Below are positions 53,293-62,915 of a stretch of 64,000 nt of DNA, piece after piece. The position numbers were made by a program, and so were the translations under genes. The notes under the pieces were generated by a model. It had not been told where the DNA came from, made no database searches, and worked only from the letters and a program-made list of their open reading frames with translations. Numbering within the stretch: the first letter of the stretch is position 1; every line of letters starts with the position of its first letter. Source of the stretch: Alphaproteobacteria bacterium (lineage in GTDB: Bacteria > Pseudomonadota > Alphaproteobacteria > Micropepsales > Micropepsaceae); the NCBI GenBank assembly GCA_016125165.1, contig WGMH01000003.1, positions 682,001 to 746,000 on the forward strand. Reading direction: 5' to 3'.

Positions 53293-56193
53293 ATGCTGAA
53301 GAACATCTCCATTCGCGGCGCCCGCGAACACAATCTGAAGAACGTGGACGTCGAAATCCCGCGCGACACACTCACAGTCATCACCGGGCTCTCCGGGTCC
53401 GGCAAGTCTTCTCTCGCCTTCGACACCATTTATGCCGAGGGTCAGCGTCGCTATGTGGAATCGCTGTCGGCCTATGCACGCCAGTTTCTCGAGCTGATGC
53501 AGAAGCCAGATGTGGATCACATCGAGGGACTCTCGCCCGCGATCTCCATCGAACAGAAGACGACGAGCAAGAACCCGCGTTCCACCGTGGGCACGGTGAC
53601 GGAAATCTACGACTATCTGCGTCTGCTCTTCGCGCGCGTGGGCATTCCCTATTCTCCGGCCACGGGGCTTCCCATCGAAAGCCAGACGGTGAGCCAGATG
53701 GCCGACCGCATTCTGGCGCTGGACGAAGGCACACGGCTGTTCCTGCTCGCGCCCATAGTGCGCGGCCGCAAGGGTGAATACCGGAAGGAGCTGGCCGAGC
53801 TTCAAAAGAAGGGTTTTCAGCGCGTCAAGATCGACGGCAAATATTACGAGATCGCCGAAACGCCTGCGCTCGACAAGAAACTGAAGCACGACATCGAAGT
53901 GGTGGTGGACCGTCTCGTCGTGAAGAAGGACATCGGCAACCGCCTGCCCGATTCCATCGAGACCGCACTCAATCTTGCCGATGGTCTCGCAATCGCCGAA
54001 TTCGCGGATGCAAAGGAGAACGGCGAACCCAAGCGACTGATGATGTCGAGCAAGTTCGCTTGCCCCGTCTCCGGCTTCACAATTCCGGAAATCGAGCCGC
54101 GCCTTTTCTCGTTCAACAATCCGCATGGCGCCTGCCCTGTCTGCGACGGGCTCGGAACGCAGCTTTATTTCGATCCGGCGCTGATCGTGCCGGATGAATC
54201 GCTCACCCTGCGCAAGGGCGCGATTGCGCCGTGGTCGAAGGGCTCATCGCCCTACTACCTGCAAACGCTGGAAGCGCTCGGCCGTCATTATAAATTCTCG
54301 CTCACCGTTCCGTGGGAAGATCTGCCGAAGAAGGCCAGGGATGTGATCCTGCACGGCTCCGGCGAGGACGAAATCAAGTTCATCTACGACGACGGCCTCA
54401 GAAGATATGAAACCAAGAAGGCGTTCGAAGGCGTCATCCCTAACATGCAGCGGCGATTCCGCGAGACGGATTCGGCGTGGGTGCGCGAGGAGTTCGAACG
54501 CTATCAGGACACCAGCCCTTGCGAATCCTGCAAAGGCTATCGCCTGAAACCGGAAGCGCTTTCGGTGAAGATCGCCGGTCGCCACATTGGTGAGGTATGC
54601 GACCAGTCCATCAAGCTCGCGGATGAGTGGTTCCGCACCGTGGACAAGCAACTCACCAAGCAGCAGAACGAGATCGCCGCGCGCATCCTGAAGGAAATCC
54701 GCGCCCGCCTGAAATTCCTGAACAATGTGGGGCTGGACTATCTTACGCTGGCCCGCGGCTCCGGCACGCTGTCCGGCGGCGAAAGCCAGCGGATCCGCCT
54801 TGCTTCGCAGATCGGCTCCGGCCTCACCGGCGTTCTCTATGTGCTGGACGAACCGAGCATTGGCCTGCACCAGCGCGACAACGAGAAGCTCCTGGAATCG
54901 CTGAAGGGCCTGCGCGACATGGGCAACACCGTGATCGTGGTGGAGCATGACGAGGAAGCGATCCGCGCCGCAGATCATGTGATCGATATCGGTCCGGGCG
55001 CGGGCATTCATGGTGGACACGTCATCGCCGAAGGTACGCCCGAAGAGATCATGCGCTCGCCCAAGAGCCTGACCGGGAAATACCTCACGGGCATGGAGCA
55101 GATCGCCGTACCCGCGCGCCGCCGCAAGGCCGTGCACAATCGCTGGGTGAAGGTGGTTGGCGCGAAGGGCAACAATCTCAGAAACGTGACGGCGGAAATT
55201 CCACTTGGCACCTTCACCTGCATCACCGGCGTCTCCGGCGGCGGAAAATCCACACTCACCATCGAAACGCTCTACAAGGCCGCCTCGCGCAAGCTCAATC
55301 AGGGGCGCGAACATCCGGCACCGCACGACCGGATCGAGGGTCTCGAATATCTCGACAAGGTAATCGACATCGATCAATCGCCGATTGGCCGCACGCCGCG
55401 TTCGAACCCGGCCACCTATACTGGCGCCTTCACGCCGATCCGCGACTGGTTCACCGAATTGCCGGAATCCAAGGCACGCGGTTATGCGCCGGGCCGCTTC
55501 TCGTTCAACGTGAAGGGCGGGCGTTGCGAAGCCTGCCAGGGCGACGGCGTCATCAAGATTGAGATGCACTTTCTGCCGGATGTGTACGTCCAATGCGATG
55601 TCTGCAAGGGCAAGCGCTATAACCGCGAAACGCTGGAAGTGAAATTCAAGGACAAATCCATCGCCGACGTTCTGGACATGACGGTGGAAGCCGCCGCCGA
55701 ACTGTTCAAGGTCGTGCCGTCCATTCGCGAAAAGATGGATACGCTTACCCGTGTCGGCCTCGGCTATATTTCGGTTGGCCAGCAGGCAACCACCCTTTCG
55801 GGTGGTGAAGCGCAGCGTGTGAAACTTTCTAAAGAACTCTCACGTCGCGCAACCGGCCGCACGCTCTACATTCTCGACGAACCGACCACCGGCCTTCACT
55901 TTCATGATGTGAAAAAGCTGCTCGAAGTGCTGCACGAGCTGGTGGACAATGGCAACACCGTGGTGGTGATCGAGCACAATCTCGAGGTCATCAAGACAGC
56001 CGACTGGATCGTCGATCTCGGGCCGGAGGGTGGTGATGGCGGCGGCGAGATCGTTGCCAGCGGCACCCCCGAAGATGTTGCGAAAGTCGCGCGCAGTTAC
56101 ACCGGACAATATCTGAAGCCGCTGCTCAAGGCCCGCGCGCCGGAGAAGGGGGCGAAGGAAGTCCAAGCGAAGAAATTGAAAGCTGCGGAATAG
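53293..56193 (+). CDS. uvrA: Excinuclease ABC subunit A
   Basis: A 966-residue damage-recognition ATPase of nucleotide excision repair. Both ABC modules are complete: Walker [11 protein letters not shown] and [10 protein letters not shown], signatures SGGESQR and SGGEAQR, and the D-loops ([20 protein letters not shown]). The zinc sites CPVC and CEACQGDG...CDVCKGKR are intact. Length is typical. A LexA box lies upstream, so SOS induction is expected. It is 44 bases from the convergent broken GT39 gene. Confidence 0.98.
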   Translation: MLKNISIRGAREHNLKNVDVEIPRDTLTVITGLSGSGKSSLAFDTIYAEGQRRYVESLSAYARQFLELMQKPDVDHIEGLSPAISIEQKTTSKNPRSTVGTVTEIYDYLRLLFARVGIPYSPATGLPIESQTVSQMADRILALDEGTRLFLLAPIVRGRKGEYRKELAELQKKGFQRVKIDGKYYEIAETPALDKKLKHDIEVVVDRLVVKKDIGNRLPDSIETALNLADGLAIAEFADAKENGEPKRLMMSSKFACPVSGFTIPEIEPRLFSFNNPHGACPVCDGLGTQLYFDPALIVPDESLTLRKGAIAPWSKGSSPYYLQTLEALGRHYKFSLTVPWEDLPKKARDVILHGSGEDEIKFIYDDGLRRYETKKAFEGVIPNMQRRFRETDSAWVREEFERYQDTSPCESCKGYRLKPEALSVKIAGRHIGEVCDQSIKLADEWFRTVDKQLTKQQNEIAARILKEIRARLKFLNNVGLDYLTLARGSGTLSGGESQRIRLASQIGSGLTGVLYVLDEPSIGLHQRDNEKLLESLKGLRDMGNTVIVVEHDEEAIRAADHVIDIGPGAGIHGGHVIAEGTPEEIMRSPKSLTGKYLTGMEQIAVPARRRKAVHNRWVKVVGAKGNNLRNVTAEIPLGTFTCITGVSGGGKSTLTIETLYKAASRKLNQGREHPAPHDRIEGLEYLDKVIDIDQSPIGRTPRSNPATYTGAFTPIRDWFTELPESKARGYAPGRFSFNVKGGRCEACQGDGVIKIEMHFLPDVYVQCDVCKGKRYNRETLEVKFKDKSIADVLDMTVEAAAELFKVVPSIREKMDTLTRVGLGYISVGQQATTLSGGEAQRVKLSKELSRRATGRTLYILDEPTTGLHFHDVKKLLEVLHELVDNGNTVVVIEHNLEVIKTADWIVDLGPEGGDGGGEIVASGTPEDVAKVARSYTGQYLKPLLKARAPEKGAKEVQAKKLKAAE

Positions 56194-56236
56194 ATATCAG
56201 GCACAGAACGTTTGCGGCGCCCGTCTGCGGACAGGC

Positions 56237-57793
56237 TCATTGGGTTTCGCCCGTGATGGGATTGGGCCATATCTCCGTGGGCAAAGTGACCATCACATAG
56301 GAGAGCCGGGTGTTCAGCCGCTCGGTTCTCGGAACTTCGATGACGCCGCGTTTCACGCCCGGCAAACCAAGCGCGCGTTGGACATAGGGCCGCATTTCGG
56401 GCGGCGCTTCGGTCCCGAGCCACATAAGAATATATTTGGACGGCGCGCTGCGCACCGGGCCGAAGGCCTGAGGGCCGACGTATGCGGCGATGATGCGGCT
56501 TGTGCGGAATGCAATCCGGAAATTGCCCGCCAGTTCATAATGCGGCGCGATGATCGTGCCTTCATTAAAGCCATTCGCCTTCAGCTGATGCGCCATCATC
56601 TGCAATGGCGAATAGACTGGACAATCGTTGCAGACGGAACGCGGCTGGGTGAAACCCCAGATGCGAAAGCCGATAAACAGCACCGCGCCCGCCGCCAGTA
56701 CAAGCGCTGCCGCTTTCATCCTGAGATCGGGCACGCCACCCCTGCTCGACCAGTAAACCAGAGCGATCGGAAAGAGCATCAGAAACGGATAAAGCCATTG
56801 CGATCGTACTCACGTGGCATGGCTGGCGACCGAGAAAACGAGGAACCCGGCGAGGGCCAGCGCGCATCCAAGCCCGATCATGCGTGCGCCGTTCGCAGCG
56901 AAACTGTTCGATTCCGATGAGGATGCGCGGCCGAAGATCAGGTTCGCCATGGGAACAAATGGCGCGCAAACAATACCGCCAAATTCCCAAATCGCGCGGG
57001 CCATCTGCCATACAGGCGCAATCAGGCTTGGCCGGGCCTGCCTTGGTCCACCTTGCAGCAATTGGACCGCGAGACCGGTGACGGAATATTTGGCGATGGC
57101 TGCAAGGCCGAACGTTATGAGCGACTGCAACGCTACAATACCCGCAATCGCCAAAGCTGCCCTTCGCGAAACGCGCGCGCGCAGATCGGGAATTGCTGCA
57201 ATGGCTATTGCAAAGCAGGCGACCAGAAAAAGAAAAATGTATTTCGTCCACAGTCCGAATGAGAGCCAGACACCGAGCCAGACCCAGTCCGAACTTCGGC
57301 CGCCCTTCAGCGCCCGCAGCAGGAACAGCAGCGAAAGCGAAATGGCCGCTCCCAATAAGACGCTATAGTATAAATGTGGATGCATGGCCCCGCGAACGGT
57401 TTGCGTATCAAGCAGAGCGAGCAAGGCCACGCAGGCCAATGCCCTGCTTTCCAGCAACACATAAGCGGCCCGGTAGTAGGCGTAGAGACCTCCCGCAAGT
57501 GCCCCGTATTTCCAGATATTGACGCCTATAGGGTCGTCGCCCGTGAGCGCCAGCACGACCTTCATGATCCATATCTGAAGCGGAGGATGCCGCAGCTCGT
57601 AGAACAGCTGCCAGGATTGCGGAAACAGATATACTTCCGCTTCATCGACATCGAGATTTTCAAATGCCAGGAGGCGAATGGAAAACTGTATCGCGCAGAA
57701 CGATAGCGCGATGATCAGTCCCGTATGCCTCTTGTCGAGCAGCCTCCAGAACAGTTCGACAGGCAGCAATGCCCCTTTGAAAAGGCCCCCCAA
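56237..57793 (-). pseudogene. GT39-like membrane glycosyltransferase interrupted by an in-frame TGA
   Basis: Two stretches in the same reading frame, 57793-56813 and 56809-56237, together form a paralogue of the GT39 gene at 48967-50649. The first has the acidic motif LDVDEAEVYLFPQSWQL and most membrane segments; the second has the last ones and the periplasmic C-terminal domain ending NPITGETQ, as in the paralogue. Between them a single TGA at 56810-56812 stands where the paralogue has valine (SHAT-stop-VRSQWLYPFLM against KATVVYPQWLLPFLM). Apart from this codon the frame is open and would give about 518 residues. A point mutation is the simplest explanation; readthrough or an assembly error is possible. 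An internal ATG at 56779 could start only a fragment. Confidence 0.82.
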
Positions 57794-57933
57794 TTATTCC
57801 CCCCGAAGCCCAGAAGACTTGCGAACGGGATAGCATGGCACTTGCGGACTTCATACCGCCGCGCTTCAACCGATGACAGCCTGCGGTCACCCCGCTAAGG
57901 TTCGCGCCGATTTTCCGGGCGTAGGGGAGCGAT

Positions 57934-59364
57934 ATGGCTTTTGCGGAATATGATCAGTTCGATGGACTGGGTCTGGCCGAGCTCATTGCCAGGAAGAAGA
58001 TCAAGCCCTCTGAACTGGTAGATGAAGCCATATCCCGTGCCGAAGCCGTCAATCCCAAGCTCAACGCGGTGGTCTTCGCGGACTATGATCGCGCCCGCGC
58101 CACCGCGAAGGGGCGTCTGCCGAAAGGGCCGTTCGCAGGTGTTCCCTTCTATCTGAAAGACATTGGCGCCATCGCCAAGGGCATGCCCACGCGGCAGGCC
58201 TCCCGATTCATGCCGCCGCTGCCGTCCGATCATGACAGCGTGCTGACCGCGCGCTTCCGTGCGGCGGGGCTGGTGCTACTGGGCAAAACCAACGTCCCGG
58301 AATTCGGCCTTGTCGCCACCACGGAGTCGGATCTCTACGGCCCGGCGCACAATCCCTGGAATCTGGCGCATAGTACCGGAGGCTCCTCTGGTGGATCGGG
58401 CGCGCTGGTGGCGGCGGGCGTGGTGCCCATGGCCCATGCGAATGATGGCGGCGGCTCCATTCGCATTCCCGCGTCCTGTTGCGGCCTTGTTGGATTGAAG
58501 CCCACGCGCGCGCGCATCACCTATGCGCCCGACATGGGCGAAGCAGTGGATGGCCTTGCCAATGATCTGGTAGTGACGCGAAGCGTGCGCGATACCGCCG
58601 CCATTCTCGATGCCGTACAGGGCGGCGTTGCCGGCGACCCCTATTGGGCGCCGCCGGCCGAGCCGTCCTATCTCGATGCGATCAGACGGAAGCCGAAGCG
58701 CCTTCGCGTTGCCTTCGCACTTCGCAGACTGGACGGCGGCAAGCTCCATCCGGATTGCGTTGCGGCGGTCAAGGCTGCCGCGAAACTCTGTGAAAGCCTC
58801 GGCCATATTGTCGAGGAAGCTTCGCCGCCGCTGGATCAATCGCAACTCACGCCTGCCTTCATGGGACTTTGGAGTGGCGGCCTTGCAGCCGGTATTGACC
58901 TGATTGCGCGTCTGACAGGCGCAAAGCCGCAGCGCAGCCATTTCGAAGGCCTTACGTGGGGTCTCTACCAGTTGGGCCGCTCGATCAGCGTCAGCGATTA
59001 TCTGAACGGCAAGGCCGCCCTGCAGATGGCCGGACGCATTGCCGCAAAATTCCACGAAACGTACGATGTGTGGCTCACGCCCACGCTCGGTGCCCCGCCC
59101 GCGTCGCTCGGCACCTTCGACATGCAAGAAGCCGATCCGGTGAAATCCTTTGCGCCGATGATCGAGTATGTGCCGTTTACCGCGATGCAGAATGCAACGG
59201 GCCAGCCCGCAATCAACCTGCCCTTACACTGGAACAGGCAAGGGCTTCCCATTGGCGTGCAATTCGCAGGACGATACGGCGATGAGGTGACATTGCTGCG
59301 CCTTGCCGCACAGCTCGAAAAAGCCTCGCCTTGGGCGGCCCGATACAGGAAGATCAAACTCTAA
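57934..59364 (+). CDS. Amidase-signature family hydrolase (copy 1)
   Basis: A 476-residue cytoplasmic amidase. The Ser-cisSer-Lys triad is clear: Lys75 in GVPFYLKDIG, Ser151 in GGSSGG and Ser175 in DGGGSIRIPA. Such enzymes hydrolyse amides of varied size; nothing shows the substrate. GatA is less likely, because no gatB or gatC lies nearby. It is closely related to the amidase that follows 34 bases downstream, with triad residues at the same positions, so the pair arose by tandem duplication. GGAG lies before the ATG. Confidence 0.92.
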   Translation: MAFAEYDQFDGLGLAELIARKKIKPSELVDEAISRAEAVNPKLNAVVFADYDRARATAKGRLPKGPFAGVPFYLKDIGAIAKGMPTRQASRFMPPLPSDHDSVLTARFRAAGLVLLGKTNVPEFGLVATTESDLYGPAHNPWNLAHSTGGSSGGSGALVAAGVVPMAHANDGGGSIRIPASCCGLVGLKPTRARITYAPDMGEAVDGLANDLVVTRSVRDTAAILDAVQGGVAGDPYWAPPAEPSYLDAIRRKPKRLRVAFALRRLDGGKLHPDCVAAVKAAAKLCESLGHIVEEASPPLDQSQLTPAFMGLWSGGLAAGIDLIARLTGAKPQRSHFEGLTWGLYQLGRSISVSDYLNGKAALQMAGRIAAKFHETYDVWLTPTLGAPPASLGTFDMQEADPVKSFAPMIEYVPFTAMQNATGQPAINLPLHWNRQGLPIGVQFAGRYGDEVTLLRLAAQLEKASPWAARYRKIKL

Positions 59365-59398
59365 GCCTGCCGACACCGCCTCGAGGAAAGATCGCTTC

Positions 59399-60826
59399 AT
59401 GCCTTTCAAGGAATACGAGAAATACGACGCGCTCGGCCTCGCTGAGCTTGTGCACAAGAAAAAGGTAAAGCCCGTCGAGATCGTGGACGAGGCCATTGCA
59501 CGTGCCGAGGCGTTGAACCCGAAGCTCAACGCCATCGTGTTCGACGTGTTCGAACAGGCGCGCACCGCCGCAAAAGGTAAGGTGTCCAAGGGCATTTTTG
59601 CAGGCGTTCCGATGTTCCTGAAGGATATGCGCGGCATCGCGAAAGGCATGCCCACGCGCTCGGGTTCGCGCATGGCGCCGGCCATCGTGTCGGATCACGA
59701 TTCCACGCTTGTCGCACGCTACCGCGCAGCAGGTTTGATACCGCTTGGCAAAACCAATGTTCCAGAGTTCGGCATTTTGCCGACCACGGAATCGAAGCTG
59801 TACGGACCCGCGCACAATCCCTGGAATCTGGCGCATACGCCCGGCGGTTCTTCGGGTGGTTCGGCGGCCACAGTGTCCGCGCGCATCGTGCCGATTGCCC
59901 ATTCAACGGACGGCGGTGGTTCGATCCGAATTCCGGCGTCGAACAATGGTCTGATTGGCCTCAAGGTTTCGCGCGGACGCATCACACAGGGGCCTGACAA
60001 CGCGGATTCCACCAGCGGTCTTTCGGTGGACAATGTGGTCACGCGCAGCGTACGCGACACTGCCGCAGCGCTCGACCTTGCCTCCCCCTACAATTACGGA
60101 GATCCCTATTTCGCCCCGGCGGCGGAAGGCTCCTACCTCGAAGGCATCAAGCGCAAGCCGAAGCGGCTCAGGATCGCCGTTGCGATGACAGACCTGAAGG
60201 GCAAAGCGTTCCATCCGGATGTGACGGCAGCAGTGAAAAAAGCCGCGAAGATCTGCGAGGATCTGGGTCACTTCGTCGAAGAGAAGAGTCCTGACATCGA
60301 CGCCGATATGATGACAATGGCGTTCATGACGCTTTGGGCTGCCAATTCCGCCTTTGCCGTGGAAAGCCTTTCGCGCATGACCGGCGTCCAACCTTCAATG
60401 GACGTTCTGGAAGGCATCACCTACAGCCTTTATCAGCAAGGCAGAAACATCACCGCCATTCAGCTTATGGGCATGCAGCAGGTGATGTATCGGATTGGCC
60501 GCACGACGGCAGCATTCCACGAAACCTACGATCTGTGGCTGACTCCCACGCTTTCCGCGCCACCGCTCAAGCTTGGCACCGTGAATGTCGATGAGACCGA
60601 TCTGCAAAAGGCCTTTGATCCCCTCACCGGCTATGTGCCATTCACGGCCACGCAGAACGCCACAGGTCAGCCCGCGATCAATGTTCCGCTTTACTGGAAC
60701 AAGCAGGATCTGCCCATTGGCGTGCAGTTCGTTGCACGCCATGGAAACGAGATGCTGTTGCTGAAGCTGGCGGCCGAGCTGGAAAAAGCTGCGCCCTGGG
60801 CAAACAGAAAGCCGAAGCTAGCGTAG
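59399..60826 (+). CDS. Amidase-signature family hydrolase (copy 2)
   Basis: A 475-residue paralogue of copy 1, with Lys75 (GVPMFLKDMR), Ser151 (GGSSGG) and Ser175 (DGGGSIRIPA). It begins MPFKEYEKYDALGLAELV against MAFAEYDQFDGLGLAELI in copy 1. I place the start at 59399, where the family N terminus begins, with GAGGAAAG just before it; an open frame 32 residues longer has no support. Its end overlaps by nine bases the end of the convergent deoxyribosyltransferase-like gene. Substrate unknown. Confidence 0.92.
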   Translation: MPFKEYEKYDALGLAELVHKKKVKPVEIVDEAIARAEALNPKLNAIVFDVFEQARTAAKGKVSKGIFAGVPMFLKDMRGIAKGMPTRSGSRMAPAIVSDHDSTLVARYRAAGLIPLGKTNVPEFGILPTTESKLYGPAHNPWNLAHTPGGSSGGSAATVSARIVPIAHSTDGGGSIRIPASNNGLIGLKVSRGRITQGPDNADSTSGLSVDNVVTRSVRDTAAALDLASPYNYGDPYFAPAAEGSYLEGIKRKPKRLRIAVAMTDLKGKAFHPDVTAAVKKAAKICEDLGHFVEEKSPDIDADMMTMAFMTLWAANSAFAVESLSRMTGVQPSMDVLEGITYSLYQQGRNITAIQLMGMQQVMYRIGRTTAAFHETYDLWLTPTLSAPPLKLGTVNVDETDLQKAFDPLTGYVPFTATQNATGQPAINVPLYWNKQDLPIGVQFVARHGNEMLLLKLAAELEKAAPWANRKPKLA

Positions 60827-61366
60827 CCTGCCTGCAACTTTCTTGAGAAGGATTTCGAAGGCCGTGAAGGCAGACAGGTCTTCTGCCTTATGCGGCACGA
60901 TGAATCCGCCGCTGCCTGCAATGGCGCAGTCGATCATGAGATTGTCGGTCAGTCCGAAATCCTCGATGGCATGCCCGCTCCTGTCAGTTTTGGCGCGCAC
61001 GCCCGGTGCGTGTGCCTTGCGCGTCCGCGTGGCGAACAGGTCCGTTGTCGCCGTGTAGCCGTAAACTCTTTTGCCGAGCGCCCGGGCGAATCCGATCTCG
61101 AACACCGTACCCGCATCGGCACTGGGCGCGCGAAATGGTGTGAGGTTGGCAAACACCCAATCAGCACGGCGAATCAATCTCTCATTGGCCTTGCTGATCG
61201 CCATTGCCCTCGCGCGTGGCGTCCGCGCCTTCACCGGTTTTGCATCAAGCGGAAAGAGTGCCGTCAGCCCGTATCGTGCGCAGGCTTCAATCTTGCGGCG
61301 CCCCACATCGGCGGCATCGGACAGAAACACATCCGGTCCCGCCAGGTAGACAACAATCTTTCGCAT
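60818..61366 (-). CDS. Nucleoside 2-deoxyribosyltransferase-like protein
   Basis: A 182-residue protein with the family motifs: KIVVYLAGPDVF at the start, RADWVFANLTPFR in the middle and the active-site DAGTVFEIGFA. In the family the glutamate of the last motif attacks the nucleoside and moves deoxyribose between bases. The start at 61366 is where the family begins; an in-frame codon at 61396 adds ten residues. It stands on the opposite strand between the amidase genes. Whether it is a salvage enzyme or a more distant nucleotide hydrolase cannot be told. Confidence 0.85.
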   Translation of the reverse strand: MRKIVVYLAGPDVFLSDAADVGRRKIEACARYGLTALFPLDAKPVKARTPRARAMAISKANERLIRRADWVFANLTPFRAPSADAGTVFEIGFARALGKRVYGYTATTDLFATRTRKAHAPGVRAKTDRSGHAIEDFGLTDNLMIDCAIAGSGGFIVPHKAEDLSAFTAFEILLKKVAGRLR

Positions 61367-61456
61367 CTGCACCCAATTCCGCCGGTGGATTTTCAAGCAA
61401 CCGCGGCGCTAAGCTGATCCTGTCAGGACATACGGCATCTGGGAAAGGGCAAACCC

Positions 61457-62884
61457 ATGAACGAATATGAGAATTACGATGGACTTGGTCTCGCCCATCT
61501 TGTGCGGCAGGGAGAGGTGCATCCATCCGAATTGCTCGAAGACGCCATTGCGCGCACGGAACGTCACAATCCCACGCTCAACGCCGTGGTCCACAAAGCC
61601 TATGACGAAGCGCGCGCGACAGCGCGGCGCAACTTGCCGGATGGACCGTTCAAAGGTGTGCCATTCCTCATCAAGGATATTTCCATGGGCGTGGCCGGCT
61701 GGCCGATGACCAATGGCAGCGCGCTTCTGGAAGGCTATATCTCGCCGGTCGATGGCGAACTGACACGCCGCTATCGCGCCGCTGGCATGGTGCTGTTCGG
61801 CAAAACCAACACGCCGGAATTCGGCATTCCCGGCACGACCGAGGGCCGCTTTCTCGGCAATTGTCACAACCCCTGGAATCCGCTGCACAGCACGGGCGGT
61901 TCATCGGGTGGCGCTGCGGCCTGCGTTGCCTCCGGCATCGTGCCGATGGCGCACGCATCGGATGGGCTCGGCTCCATCCGCATACCTGCCGCGCAATGCG
62001 GCCTGTTCGGAATGAAGCCGACGCAATTCCGCAATCCCGGCGGACCGGATGATCGCGGCCGTGCGCATGGCATGATTGTCGATCACGTCGTGACGCGCAC
62101 GGTGCGCGACAGCGCCGCCATGCTTGATTGGACCGGCTATCCCGAAGATGAGGCCCCGTATGCGCCCGCCCCCAAGGCGCGGCCCTATATGGATGAAATC
62201 CAGAAGGCGCCGGGAAAATTGCGGATCGCGTTCTGCGCGGAGACCGTGCAGGGCGTCGATCTCAATCCGGATGTGAAGGCGACATACGATGCCACCGTGA
62301 AGTTGATGGGCGAGCTTGGTCACACGATGATCGACCTGCCGTCGCTCGGCGTAAATCTGCGCCGGCTTTACAAGGCACAAGGCTATGTCTCGGGCGCCAT
62401 GGCCATCGTCGGTTACGAGGAATGGGCCGAAAAGATGGGCCGCGAACTCAACGAAACGACGCTCGAATGGCTTGCGCTGATTGGATATCGCGCCGCGAAG
62501 GAAGCAACGCCGAAAGATGTCGCGTGGGGCTTGCAGACCATACGCCAGACCAGCCGCGAGATCCTCGCGCTCTATCGCAATTTCGATGTTCTGCTGCAAC
62601 CGATCCAGATTTCGCCCGCCCCGCCGCTTGGCTTCCTCGATCCGATGAACGTCCGCGCGCGCGAATTCAACCGCCGGCAGGGGCAGATATTCGGTCTTAC
62701 CCCTATCGCCAATCTGACGGGCCAACCTGCCATGTCGGTGCCAATGGCACTTTCCTCGGACGGGCTGCCTATCGCCATGATGTTCAGTGGCCGCTATGGC
62801 GACGAAGCCACGCTGTTCCGTCTGGCAGCGCAGATCGAGCAGGCCCAGCCTTGGATTGACCGCAAACCGCCAATTTGGGGGTGA
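61457..62884 (+). CDS. Amidase-signature family hydrolase (copy 3)
   Basis: A 475-residue amidase, more divergent than the two upstream copies. The triad is Lys73 ([10 protein letters not shown]), Ser149 (GGSSGG) and Ser173 ([10 protein letters not shown]), with the same spacings. The C-terminal half differs most, with [19 protein letters not shown] in place of the copy 1/2 ending, so its substrate may differ. An AAAGGG site precedes the ATG. It is 32 bases upstream of trmFO. No transporter or regulator nearby hints at the substrate. Confidence 0.92.
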   Translation: MNEYENYDGLGLAHLVRQGEVHPSELLEDAIARTERHNPTLNAVVHKAYDEARATARRNLPDGPFKGVPFLIKDISMGVAGWPMTNGSALLEGYISPVDGELTRRYRAAGMVLFGKTNTPEFGIPGTTEGRFLGNCHNPWNPLHSTGGSSGGAAACVASGIVPMAHASDGLGSIRIPAAQCGLFGMKPTQFRNPGGPDDRGRAHGMIVDHVVTRTVRDSAAMLDWTGYPEDEAPYAPAPKARPYMDEIQKAPGKLRIAFCAETVQGVDLNPDVKATYDATVKLMGELGHTMIDLPSLGVNLRRLYKAQGYVSGAMAIVGYEEWAEKMGRELNETTLEWLALIGYRAAKEATPKDVAWGLQTIRQTSREILALYRNFDVLLQPIQISPAPPLGFLDPMNVRAREFNRRQGQIFGLTPIANLTGQPAMSVPMALSSDGLPIAMMFSGRYGDEATLFRLAAQIEQAQPWIDRKPPIWG

Positions 62885-62915
62885 TGGCTGCGGGCCAAGT
62901 TGCTATACGCACGCC

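Noticed and set aside
56810..56812. TGA as a selenocysteine codon in the GT39 gene
   Set aside because: The paralogue has valine here, the position is in a membrane-proximal segment with no redox role, and no selenocysteine hairpin is evident after it.
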